Notes under the pieces: model-generated | Seen by the model: only the letters and a program-made list of their open reading frames with translations | Told to the model about the DNA's origin: nothing | Database searches by the model: none | NCBI RefSeq assembly: GCF_021869535.1 | Contig: NW_026262712.1 | Coordinates: forward strand, 48,838,884 to 48,902,883 | Reading direction: 5' to 3' | DNA length: 64,000 nt | From: Mytilus californianus | Taxonomy: Eukaryota > Mollusca > Bivalvia > Mytilida > Mytilidae | Made by a program: the position numbers and the translations under genes | Shown: one piece after another, positions 1 to 8,909 of the stretch | Layout: each line of letters opens with the position of its first letter | How positions within the stretch are numbered: position 1 is the stretch's first letter

Positions 1-109
1 TTATTATGGTTTAAATGCACGATGCTATCATGATTTACTACTGTAACACATGAAAACAAAAGCACGATGATTGTAATGTTGCCAAAACTGGCATTATCAA
101 ATGGTTTGC

Positions 110-230
110 CCTTCTAACTGTTTCGATTCGAGAGTCATTGACGAGTCTTGTGTAGACGAAACGCGCGTTTAGCATATCTAATCAAAAGAGTGGTATACTT
201 GAAGAGTTTTTATAGACAAATAGAAAATGA
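110..230 (+). repeat. Mussel interspersed repeat fragment (ACGAAACGCGCG family)
   Basis: The stretch with GAGAGTCATTGACGAGTC followed by GTAGACGAAACGCGCG matches, from memory, a dispersed repeat very common in mussel genomes. A reverse-oriented relative lies near 20335-20420, where the CCAGACGCCTTTCGTCTAC core is visible, and another core near 29290. It is non-coding. Confidence 0.5.
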
Positions 231-484
231 AAGGATATGGAGTAAATGTCCTGTTCTTCATCTTGACAGTTGATGTAGGGTCTTCAACAATGAACGAATC
301 ATTCATACCCTACAACAAGGTCAAGACGGCCCCTAGCGTCGACTTAAGCGGTACTATTGATAAAAATAAACCACAGTTCACCTTCTTGCTCCCCACCTGC
401 CTCGGAGTGCCAACTTGTGCGATGCTTGTGTACGACGGTTCTGTCTGTATTTTGAAAATAAATACGAATTACATCGGAGTGTAG
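227..484 (+). CDS. Unrecognised 85-aa ORF, possibly a small secreted protein or gene fragment
   Basis: An ATG opens an 85-codon frame. A short hydrophobic stretch (VNVLFFILTV, residues 7-16) could be a weak signal peptide. The C-terminal part has three cysteines with spacing C-x5-C-x9-C and the pattern PTCAMLVYDGSVCIL, which loosely resembles the end of PAN/apple modules (C-x-x-x-Y-x-G-x-x-C-x-L). No promoter, splice structure or similar copy elsewhere in the window supports it, and the sequence just upstream is a dispersed repeat. It could be a chance ORF or an isolated exon of a gene to the left. Confidence 0.25.
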   Translation: MKGYGVNVLFFILTVDVGSSTMNESFIPYNKVKTAPSVDLSGTIDKNKPQFTFLLPTCLGVPTCAMLVYDGSVCILKINTNYIGV

Positions 485-949
485 ATGTCGTGGTTTGTAT
501 TCATTTGTTTGGCTCTTGTCCCATTGACTCATAAAACACATTTCTTGTATTTATATGTAATTATTATCGTTTTTTTCTGATAATTTCCAATTATACAATT
601 ACTACCAGCATTATTTTGATAGACATTCAGAATAGTCAACTCGATGATAGTTGTTTCCATAGGGGCTTACCCCTTATGAAAAATTCATACAAGGCCTCAT
701 AGTTTTATAATTATGATCATCTATCTAAAGTATGAGTCATAACTGTTTAGTTGTATTTTGTCAACTTTGATGATAAAGTAACAATTATCACAGCGTTGTT
801 GTGAATAACAACATTTTCTTTTGGAAATCAAAATGGGTTTTTTGTTTGAATTGTTTTACATTTTGTCATGCTAGTGCCTTATATAGTTTCTATGCGGTGT
901 GAATTTTGCTCATTGTTGAAGGCCGTAGGTGACTTATAGTTTCTAACAT
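485..949. other. Non-coding stretch with fragments of dispersed repeats
   Basis: AT-rich sequence with no convincing exon. The part near 865-1000 ('ATATAGTTTCTATGCGGTGTG ... TTGAAGGCCGTAGG ... GTCTCATCTCATCTGAGG') is a decayed copy of the 'GGCCTTTTATAGC ... GAAGGCCGTA ... TTGTCTCATTGGCA' repeat family seen many times elsewhere in the window. Confidence 0.45.
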
Positions 950-1099
950 CTATATCATTTGGTGTCTGGCAGAAAGTTGTCTCATCTCATCTGAGGTAAC
1001 TTGGTAGTGCTACACACTTCATGGAAATTGAAAAACTAAATATAAACGAGACAAACCTGAAAATCAATAGTATTATCTTTGAAATGCATAGGGAATGAT

Positions 1100-1840
1100 C
1101 TACTGATGATAGCACATTCAAATATCTTTCTGCGCAGAGAGATCTTAAACTAGGAAGGTTGTATCTTCTCCTTAAATTACACAAAATGGATCCTGAGCGT
1201 ATAGAAAAGGTTCAACAGAATCCTCATGGTATAAATATATCCGAATTCAAGGGAGATCAATTGTCTCATTCGCTGGAACTGATTTCGATAGATTAGGAAA
1301 GTATTTGTATAAATGCATGCTTTCAGCAGTATAAAACAGGAAACATATTTAAGGGATTATTTATAGTTTATAAATAGTTTATAAATAATCAATCTTGAAA
1401 ATTGCAGGTAAAATCTGACGACTACTTACATGTACTATAGTCAGTTTTGACATATAAAAATTTACAACAATATCAGGATTATGTCCCATGCAGAAATGAT
1501 AGATGCTGTCAAACATGTTTGACGGATGAAAGATAATGATTCCACATAAAGAATCTGAAAATTATCAGAACTTAGAGACGACCTCATACCATTCATCCTA
1601 TACTTTCAAATGTATAATTAAAATGACATGCTTCGCTTTAAGCACAAGCGATCCACTAGCTTTGCATACACAAAAGGAGTTATTTTCTACGCGCCTAATT
1701 AAAAGGGGATATAAAGAAAATGAAATTGAAACTGTTATACGGGATATGATAGCAAAACAATGTAACACATTGAAAGTAAAGCCCAAATATGTCACAGTCG
1801 CTTTCCTTAGTATTCTCAAAAGTGATGTTTTATAACACTT
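1100..1840 (+). pseudogene. Decayed reverse transcriptase fragments, Penelope-like (tentative)
   Basis: Short conceptual pieces in different frames resemble a reverse transcriptase. Around 1141-1235 the frame reads GRLYLLLKLHKMDPERI, which resembles the '(F/Y)YLLPKIHK' motif at the start of Penelope-like and related RTs. Around 1670-1770 it reads FSTRLIKRGYKENEIETVI, which resembles the 'RLIKRGY' block near the RT C-terminus. The frames are broken by stops and the catalytic YxDD block was not found here. A Penelope-type endonuclease ORF lies downstream at 3322-3924, so these may be remains of the same or a neighbouring element. Confidence 0.4.
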
Positions 1841-2041
1841 TTTAAGAAAAACATTTTAAAACACTGGGATGAATTAAAAGATGGCGAAGAGGCAAAACTT
1901 TTATTTAATAAAGACATCTGTTCACTTTTCGCAGTCATATAAATTTGAAAGACACAATTGCAAATCTTGTAAAGGTATAAATGACAAATTGTGAAAAAAA
2001 TATGTATTACAAATATATTAATATTGTATATAATATAAGTC

Positions 2042-2756
2042 AAATGCGTTTTGTTAAAATATACTTTTTTCACTTTTTTTGGTCTTAAGGAAAATGTTGT
2101 TTGTGCTGTATTTAGACCCCTCTAACAAGAAATTTGTTTTGCATGCACACGTATAAAAATTGAGGTTTTTATCCAACGCAATAATAGGTTTGAACGTTGT
2201 TTTCAATTTAGACTTGTTTATATTTTTTCATTTGGGCTTGTAGTACATTTGCCTTCGGGTTTATATGATCCGTTCATCCTATTTTGACTCCTCAAAATTC
2301 AAGAGTCTATCCTAAATTGAGGTAAATTGTATGGCTTTCTAAATACCGTTTCGATTCTTAACATCGCTGAAGAGACATTGTCGAAATCCGGATATGGTGT
2401 ACAAAAACCTTTGCACATTTTGTTTGCGGTATACCATCTTTTCCGCAAGTTTATTGTTTTCTGTTGAGTATTAAATTTATAATTAAGATCCATTTATTAC
2501 ATCGGTGATCCGTTTATTTGGCAATCGCCAATGGAAGTCAGCAGGGTTTAAGAACATTTGTTGTTCGTCCTGTTAGTCAAATGCGTTTTGTTAAAATATA
2601 CTTTATCACTTTTTTGGTTTCAAGGAAAATGTTGTTTGTGCTGTATTTAGACCCCTCTAACAAGAAATTTTTTTTGCATGCACACTTAAAAAAATTGCGG
2701 TTTTTATCCAACGCAATCATAGGTTTGAACGTTGTTTTCAATTTAGACTTGTTAAT

Positions 2757-2757
<1 letters not shown>
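2042..2757 (+). repeat. Two direct copies of a ~180-bp dispersed repeat
   Basis: The copies lie at about 2042-2225 and 2579-2757. Both start with AATGCGTTTTGTTAAAATAT, share the block GACCCCTCTAACAAGAAAT and end near CAATTTAGACTTGTT. A third, inverted copy lies at about 53683-53806 beside gene C exon 1. All three sit next to TA microsatellites or TA-rich ends, so the unit probably belongs to one mobile-element family whose inner end is a TA tract. No coding potential was seen. Confidence 0.7.

Positions 2758-2831
<74 letters not shown>
2758..2831. repeat. (TA)n microsatellite
   Basis: About 35 uninterrupted TA units directly follow the second 180-bp repeat copy and directly precede the inverted Penelope arm. 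The tyrosine/isoleucine ORFs on both strands across this tract are artefacts. Confidence 0.95.
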
Positions 2832-2832
<1 letters not shown>

Positions 2833-3294
2833 TTGACTAACAATGTAATTTTAACACACTATTTAGTATGTAAATATAAGAATGTTTAAAATATTTACAA
2901 AATAATGAAAATAAACGCAATATTTTGCTAGACTAACCAGCTTTATCAAGCGTGCATCTATCCAGGTGAAATCGGATGTAGATGATAAGAAACTTTTGCA
3001 GCTCAATGTATATGTTGCACTTGAATTTAGCTGCTTTGAAAATAATACAGAATTTGGATGAAGTTCAAGATTTTTACAAAATTGGTAGTTGAAGTTAGCA
3101 ACGTCCATTGGCCAATATTACAGGATAAAAAGGACGATGCTGTGTACTAAATTATTCTTTATCTTTCCTGTATCTTTTCTCATCTTTTTCGTTAAGACCA
3201 TCAGGTTCTAAAGTGTGGAGTTGGTGGATCCAAAAATTTTCTCTTCTCCTTCTCGCCGTGGTGTCCCACTCGGTGTTGACTTCTATGATTTGGA
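2831..3294 (-). repeat. Left arm of a ~460-bp inverted repeat (reverse copy of a Penelope-like 3' end)
   Basis: Reading the minus strand here reproduces, with few differences, the plus-strand sequence at 3782-4243. It contains the last ~45 codons of the GIY-YIG ORF and all of the following 3' untranslated part. The arms are separated by a spacer of about 490 bp. Inverted, 5'-truncated partner copies at one end are a known habit of Penelope-like elements. The minus-strand ORF at 2863-3108 is the mirror of the plus-strand ORF at 3968-4213 and is not treated as a gene. Confidence 0.8.
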
Positions 3295-3321
3295 CTCACT
3301 TACCATCCTGATTTTAAAAAT

Positions 3322-3924
3322 GTGTCTTCCATTGTTCAGAAGCATTGGAAAATTATAGAAAATGATTCAAATCTTAAAAAAGTATTTTCCTCACCACCAG
3401 TCATAGCCTTCAGAAGACCTAAAAACATCCGTGACAAATTAGTGACATCTGTATTAGCAAAGCAGCCTACTCCATCTCCCGGTTGCTACAAACAATATGA
3501 TCGAAGGAACTGCTTGTGTTGTAAAGCTGCCAATACAAGCAGTTCTTTCATCAGCTCCGTTACTAAACAAAATTATACCATCTACTCAAATTCCAACTGT
3601 AAAACGGAGAACTCAATTTATATATTAACATGTGACACTTGTGGCATTCAGTATGTGGGAGAAACAATGGACAAATTTAATATTCGGCTCAATAACCATC
3701 GTTTATGGTACAAAACCAACAAAAACTGTCCTCTCACAAGACATCTTCGTTCAACGAAACATTCTTTTGATAATGTTACTTTCCAAATCATAGAAGTCAA
3801 CACCGAGTGGGACACCACGGCGAGAAGGAGAAGAGAAAATTTTTGGATCCACCAACTCCACACTTTAAAACCTGATGGTCTTAACGAAAAAGATGAGAAA
3901 AGATACAGGAAAGATAAAGAATAA
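3322..3924 (+). CDS. GIY-YIG endonuclease region of a Penelope-like retroelement
   Basis: An open frame of 200 codons, with the start uncertain because it probably continues from a lost upstream RT part. The N-terminal third has VIAFRRPKNIRDKLVTSVL, followed by a Cys-rich block (NCLCCKA) as in the linker before the nuclease of invertebrate Penelope-like and related elements. The nuclease module follows: SIYILTCDTCGIQYVGET gives the GIY...YVG pair, and FNIRLNNHR supplies the conserved Arg/His region. Its role would be target-site cleavage during retrotransposition. The C-terminus (EKDEKRYRKDKE) is basic. No intact RT domain precedes it in the window, so the copy is 5'-truncated and probably immobile, although this ORF is uninterrupted. 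Confidence 0.75.
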   Translation: MSSIVQKHWKIIENDSNLKKVFSSPPVIAFRRPKNIRDKLVTSVLAKQPTPSPGCYKQYDRRNCLCCKAANTSSSFISSVTKQNYTIYSNSNCKTENSIYILTCDTCGIQYVGETMDKFNIRLNNHRLWYKTNKNCPLTRHLRSTKHSFDNVTFQIIEVNTEWDTTARRRRENFWIHQLHTLKPDGLNEKDEKRYRKDKE

Positions 3925-4243
3925 TGTAGTACACAGCATCGTCCTTTTTATCCTGTAGTATTGGCCAATGGACGTTGCTAACTTCAACTACCAATTTTGT
4001 AAAAATCTTGAACTTCATCCAAATTCTGTATTATTTTCAAGGCAGCTAAATTCAAGTGCAACATATACATTGAGCTGCAAAAGTTTCTTATCATCTACAT
4101 CCGATTTCACCTGGATAGATGCACGCTTGATAAAGCTAGTTAGTCTAGCGAAGTATTGCGTTTATTTTCATCATTTTGTAAATTTTTTAAACATTCTTAT
4201 ATTTACATACTAAATAGTGTGTTAAAATTACATTGTTAGGCAA
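3782..4243 (+). repeat. Right arm of the inverted repeat: Penelope 3' end and terminal repeat
   Basis: It pairs with 2831-3294 on the opposite strand. It covers the ORF 3' end, the stop at 3924 and non-coding sequence including CTTGATAAAGCTAGTTAGTC. Sequence after 4243 (up to about 4520, including a TA tract and a stem-loop AAGTCTAAAG...CTTTAGACTT at about 4389-4439) probably continues the element's terminal region but has no mirrored partner. Confidence 0.75.
4122..4158 (+). ncRNA. Hammerhead-ribozyme-like core in the Penelope terminal region (degenerate)
   Basis: The segment reads GCACGCTTGATAAAGCTAG, TTAG, then TCTAGCGAAGTATTGCG. It resembles a hammerhead catalytic core: a CUGAUGA-like box (here CUUGAUAA), a stem II that can form (GCTAG with CTAGC around the loop TTAGT) and a GAAA-like box (GAAG). 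Penelope-like elements are known to carry minimal hammerhead ribozymes in their terminal repeats. The inverted copy at about 2919-2956 has GCTGG/CTAGC and lacks the GAA. Both core boxes deviate from consensus and I could not confirm stems I and III, so activity is doubtful. Confidence 0.4.
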
Positions 4244-4336
4244 TCTATAATTTTATTTGTGTAATTGAATTAATTTCTGTACTGATTAATCCACACTCCC
4301 ATAGATTTGTATGTCATGTGCTGCTATTCATAGGCA

Positions 4337-4380
<44 letters not shown>
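4337..4380. repeat. (TA)n microsatellite
   Basis: About 20 TA units in the presumed Penelope terminal region, resembling the TA tract beside the left arm. Confidence 0.9.
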
Positions 4381-4383
<3 letters not shown>

Positions 4384-5052
4384 CTATAAAAGTCTAAAGA
4401 TTTAGATTTGCACAACGGTACTAATTCTTTAGACTTTTTTAGATGTTTTCTTTATCTGCGCAGTTTCGTCTATTCTAGACGATCCGGTACAATTTGCTGG
4501 TAGGCCCTTTTTATAGACTTCGAGATCTATACATATCTGTACATATATTCATAAGTCGTTAGATTTGTGAATCGATACCGATATTAGATTATAGTTTTAT
4601 ACGAACAAGATGTAATTAAATCGTTTAGACAAATATTTCGGCTGAACAAATTGCCTTCTACAGTATTTGTTTACAAATCAATGCATCGTCTTTCGTAAAG
4701 TTGTGACATAGTTAACCGTTTATCATTAAAGAATAGTGATGTGATTGCATGATAAGTACATGTATCCTCATCTTTTACTACAAAAACAATCAGTTAATCT
4801 GCATGGTACCACATCTACATGCTACACTTCTTTATTAAGTGTTTTCGTTACAACATTTTGCAACAAAACCGTTACTAAATTATTTGATATATACAAAGAT
4901 TTATTTTGAATGTTTCTCTTTATTGTATACCGATGAAGATGACCATGAAGATATCAATATAAAAGTTATTACCATGTGATCAGTATAAAGACTATTATAC
5001 AGACAATTATATCTGCTCAAAAGTAAAATCTAAATTTGAAATTTATTTTCAG

Positions 5053-5517
5053 AATATACAAAAAGACCTTATTTTTGTGTTGCTGCCAAAATAAAACAAA
5101 ATGGTGTTGTAGAAACAATTCTGCGCAAATGTAGAGACAAACTACCAGGGCTATGTACTGGAATTCGAAAGGCTTCATCCGGGGCTTCATCAGTAACGTC
5201 TTCTACACTGTCACAAAATACAAAACATTTGAGTCGACGTATACATACTTCTCCATTTCTTCAAAGTAGTACATTGCCAGGTCCAACAATAGCAGCGTTC
5301 TCTCGCCTACCAAAAAGTACAATCGTATCTATAGTTGAATCTACGACATCATTAGCTCTGCAGGAAACAACACTCTATGGTATGCAGGAAACCCTATTTC
5401 CGCGATTGCAGAAAACATTATCTCCAGGATTTCAGGAAACAAAATCTCCAGGATTTCTAGAAACTACATCTTCAGCTCTACTTGAATCTTCTACGGCTGT
5501 TCCGGGGTCAGACGGTG
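5053..5517 (+). CDS. Gene A exon: second CTLD C-terminal half plus stalk
   Basis: The acceptor is TTATTTTCAG before 5053. The exon starts in phase 1 and reads YTKRPYFCVAAKIKQNG, matching gene B's YPEFCVAARIRQNG. Cysteines in the order FC, KC, LC are CTLD cysteines 2-4. The remainder is Ser/Thr-rich with about six degenerate 8-9-residue units of the type QET-x-SPGF. Two possible phase-1 donors exist, after GACG or after GACGGTG; the second (GTAAAT) is the better consensus and gives the end used here. Reading on without splicing meets a stop at 5562. Confidence 0.85.
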
Positions 5518-8500
5518 GTAAATACAGACTCACTCATAAGTTGTCTTGTTTTTGTTATAAATAGTCTTTTCTTGGTTATTGGGCTCGTCCTGATACTGGC
5601 AGAAATTTTCATTCTGACACCTTACTAGTCGGCCAAAAATATTTAAAATCTTTTTTTAGGATTATGATTTGACTAGTCTTTTGCGATATTCTAAGAATTA
5701 TGATTTTTTGTCAAAACATAGTATAAGGTTTATCTTTAAATATACGTATCTGTCATTCTTACATCATCAACGTTGATTACCATAAATTTCAAATTTAAAA
5801 TTGAAATTGAGAATGGAAATGGGAAATGTGTCAAAGAGACAACAACCCGTCCAAAGAGCAGAAAACAGCCCAAGGCCACCAATAGGTCTTCATTACAGCG
5901 AGAAAATCACTCACCCGGAGGTGGGCTTCAGCTGGCCCCTAAACAAAAATGTGTACTAGTTCAGTGAAAATGGACGTCACACTTAACTCCGAAACATATA
6001 AATGAACTAAAATTAAAAAACATACAAGACTAACAGACGCCAGAGGCTCCTGACTTGGGACTCGCGCATTAATTCGGCGTGGTTTAACATGTTTTGTGAG
6101 ATCTCAACCTTCCCCCTATACCTCTAGCCAATGTAAAATAAACAAACACACAGCAATACGCACAATAAAACTCAGAAAATTCAATGAAAACTGGTTAAAA
6201 TTCATTAGATTTTAGTACCAGAAACATATACTGCATGCGCCGACAAAAAAATCTTTTAACACTTTGTATGGTTTAACAAATAACAAATCTGAATTTTCAG
6301 TTTGTCTAAGTATGCGCTTTAATTTTCCCTGGCCTCAATTTGGTTGAAATCCAGATGAGTGTATACATTTCAACAGAATCTCTTCTTTTGATTTATTTCA
6401 GATGTGCATATTAACGATATATACGAACAGCCTTCTTTGGCAATTTTCAACATGTACACTGATTTAAAACGCTATTCAATCTTGAAAAATAGATTTTGAT
6501 ATGTGGGTCAAATACTGTTCTTGTCACATCTTCACCTGTAGAAATCCAAAATTATCGATTCTTAATAAAATTTCAAATAAAAAGTTTTAAACTTTCTTGA
6601 AATGGTACTATCATCTGTAAGAATTTCTATGATTTTACCCATGCACTATACAGTCCGATTAGTTAGTTCATATTTAGCTCAGTTCATCATTTTCAACCTG
6701 AGTTTTGCATACAAGTTGGTTTTGATCTTTACACACCACAGTCGGTTTAAATAGCTATAGCATGCACAAAGGGAGAACAACACTGCATAAATTCTTACCA
6801 AAAAAAGTGTGTATGTGTACACAAAAAGGAGTACTTCAACCCTGTTCTACATATGCATACAAATTAACAATCATGCTGGTCCTGCTACCAAAATGAAAAT
6901 GTAAAAGAAAACAAATTCTTTGTTAAAAAAGGGTTGATGTATTATTTTAAATCAATTTATACTATTTGCAGTAATAGTTATTATTGCTATAATAGCTGCA
7001 GTAATCCTGACAATCATCGTTATATCAGTAACTGTTGTCTTTTGTAAAAGGTACAGTAAATTAATTTACGTTTGCTCATTTTTTCTAATCACTATTAACA
7101 TTTATAAAGTTTGAATTACAGTTTTTAGTTCAAAACCAATAATTTGTTGGTTTCTATGCACTTTTTTAAAGATAACACAGCACAGCTACATTATATATAT
7201 AAAACAACACGCATGTGTAATGAAAAACACTGGTGCCTTCTCTGCTAATCAAGTTTTGTTATTTCTATACGTATTACTTAAACACATTATCTAATACATG
7301 TAGAATACAATGGGTGTTGTCTACTCTAACAAAACTAATCATGCATGAAAATGAATTACTGTGACTTTTCAAATACCTGCAGTGGTTAATGGAAAAACCA
7401 TGGAAATATTTTTACATTTTGATGATTTTGATTCATATATCATAATTATGATAGTTGCATATACAGATCAATCGGGGAAAAAAATACAATCCCCGTCCAT
7501 ACCAAACTAGATGAAATTGCAAAACGTAAACGTAAAAGTCTTGATCCTACAAATAAAATTCATCACACATAGATTGGTTTCTTTCTGTATACAATAATAT
7601 CCTTAATTTTACTGTTTCAAAAAGGAAAGAAGACACCAATGGCAGGGAAACCTTTAATTGAAGAAAGTCTGCACATCGATCAAAAGAATAAAAATAGAAC
7701 GAACAGTTTGATGACCAGCAAAGTTACAAACCCTACCATAACTTAACAATGCTTAACTAAAGATTAATTAACAAAACACCCAATCCACCCCCTAAAAAAA
7801 GAAATATTACATCTTGGGTGGCCTCGGGTGCTCAAAATAGTAAGCAGATCCTAGTCTACATAGGTGGATGCACAAGAATATTTCTATGCATGATTAATTT
7901 ACTCATATCAGGTTAGCATGTTAGCTGTCGTGGATATAAATACGTAGGACGTTAAACGACCAACAATCAATCAATCATAAAAACATAGATAGAAAGTATG
8001 TTTTGTTGATGACATGTTTCTTTACTTTTAGTTTTAAAAGTTAGATCGTTGAAGAAATTATTAAACTATCAAATCTAATATATGATAAAATGAGGGGCAT
8101 TCATAAGGTTGATGAAGAACTAAAATGTATGTGTGTGAGGGAAGCTGTTTTTTAGTAAATGTTCTGTTCTTTTTCATTCAATATAGAAAGTTAGATAGAT
8201 TATTGTTTCATATGTTAAATCAAAACTTATCCTAGAATTTCCATTCAGTGAAAATATCAATAACGTTATTCATTTCAATACTCACATATGTCTTAATCGG
8301 TCCCTGAATTTCAACAGGCACATGCGGTAGCATTATAAAGATGTTGAATCATAACTTATCTTTTAAAAAAAAATCATCAGTAAACCACATTTCGTAACGT
8401 TTATTGGTTGTCCTATTGTACAAAATTATGATAAAAACATAATTAGTGCATACATACAATTATGTTCTTTTTAAATTATTCAGAAAGAGAACCACACAAT

Positions 8501-8844
8501 TTACAGTATCAGACCAACCAATGGCTAATGTCGGAAAAGAAGTAGTTTATGCACAAGTAAACAAGCCGACCGTTAAACGTGAAAAAAGCATGTCAAGCCA
8601 AAGATCTCAACCAGCTGCGTCCGACGATACATACGACCACATGGACCATTGTCGACTTAGTCAGACCCACAATCCTACAGAAAGCAACTATGACACCATG
8701 CGCAGTATTGCGAATGCAGGTGAAGAGGAAAACAACTATGATCATGTTACTGGAACAAAGATGGAACCTGAACGATTTGTAGTTGATGGTGCCTCAAATT
8801 ACAGTCATGTTGAAGTGGAATTCCATGAGGTTAAAGACATATAG
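5053..8844 (+). CDS. Gene A (partial): C-terminal half of a CTLD/WSC-family transmembrane receptor
   Basis: The last three exons (5053-5517, 6972-7050, 8484-8844) join in frame and are clear paralogues of gene B exons 7-9. The product supplies the C-terminal half of a CTLD (YFCVAAKI ... KCRDKLPGLC), a Ser/Thr-rich stalk with repeated QET units, a single transmembrane helix and a 120-aa cytoplasmic tail ending DI-stop. The tail holds five tyrosine motifs: VVYAQV (fits the ITIM consensus), TYDHM, NYDTM, NYDHV and NYSHV, so phosphorylation-dependent SH2 docking is likely. Exons 1-6 were not found upstream. They lie left of the window, or the Penelope-rich region at 0-4.5 kb is part of a long intron. 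The same gene order and strand as B and C show a tandem cluster. Confidence 0.8.
5785..6140 (+). repeat. Interspersed repeat, SINE-like (GTGTCAAAGAGACAACAACC family)
   Basis: It begins ATTGAGAATGGAAATGGG, continues with GTCAAAGAGACAACAACCCG and the CCCAAGGCCACCAATAGG block, then CAGCTGGCCCCTAAAC. It is a high-copy mussel repeat as far as I recall. A second, shorter copy lies at about 14062-14155. It occupies the intron between gene A's stalk and transmembrane exons. The ORF read across it at 5773-5967 is not a gene. Confidence 0.65.
6972..7050 (+). CDS. Gene A exon: transmembrane helix
   Basis: The acceptor is CTATTTGCAG and the donor AAAAG|GTACAG. The exon is 79 nt, in phase 1 and out phase 2, identical in length and phase to gene B's. 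It encodes VIVIIAIIAAVILTIIVISVTVVF followed by CKR. This is a 23-24-residue hydrophobic helix with a basic stop-transfer end, orienting the tyrosine tail to the cytoplasm. It differs from gene B at only a few residues. Confidence 0.9.
7840..7980 (+). repeat. SINE 3'-tail-like repeat ending in CAATCAATCAATCA
   Basis: The segment ends GACGTTAAACGACCAACAATCAATCAATCA. The 'CGTTAAAC...CAATCAATCAATC' tail is typical of a SINE family widespread in bivalves (V-SINE/Rudi-like; the name is given from memory). Related tails occur at about 39475-39505 and 57125-57165. Confidence 0.6.
8484..8844 (+). CDS. Gene A last exon: cytoplasmic tail with five tyrosine motifs
   Basis: The acceptor TTAAATTATTCAG supplies the final base of an Arg codon split across the intron (phase 2). 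The exon encodes 119 residues and ends at TAG. Motifs in order are VVYAQV, TYDHM, NYDTM, NYDHV and NYSHV. The first satisfies the ITIM pattern (S/I/V/L)xYxx(I/V/L), and YDTM and YDHM are YxxM. A possible poly(A) signal AATAAA is at 8904-8909. The shorter overlapping ORF at 8579-8782 is a frame shadow. Confidence 0.9.
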
Positions 8845-8903
8845 TTGGATTAAATTAAATCAGTAACATCATTTTTTTTATTTTGAACTCATATGTTTTC
8901 AAA

Positions 8904-8909
8904 AATAAA
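8904..8909 (+). terminator. Possible poly(A) signal of gene A
   Basis: AATAAA lies 60 nt after the stop codon, in AT-rich sequence where such hexamers also occur by chance. Confidence 0.5.

Noticed and set aside
2518-2889. Plus- and minus-strand ORFs with long YIYIYI tracts
   Set aside because: Product of the (TA)n microsatellite.
3968-4213. An ORF (and its mirror at 2863-3108) whose 'QFCKNL...TWIDAR' looks like a CTLD exon that could be gene A exon 6
   Set aside because: It lies wholly in the Penelope-like terminal region, is duplicated with the element in inverted orientation, and offers no phase-1 donor. The resemblance to the lectin exon is taken as chance.
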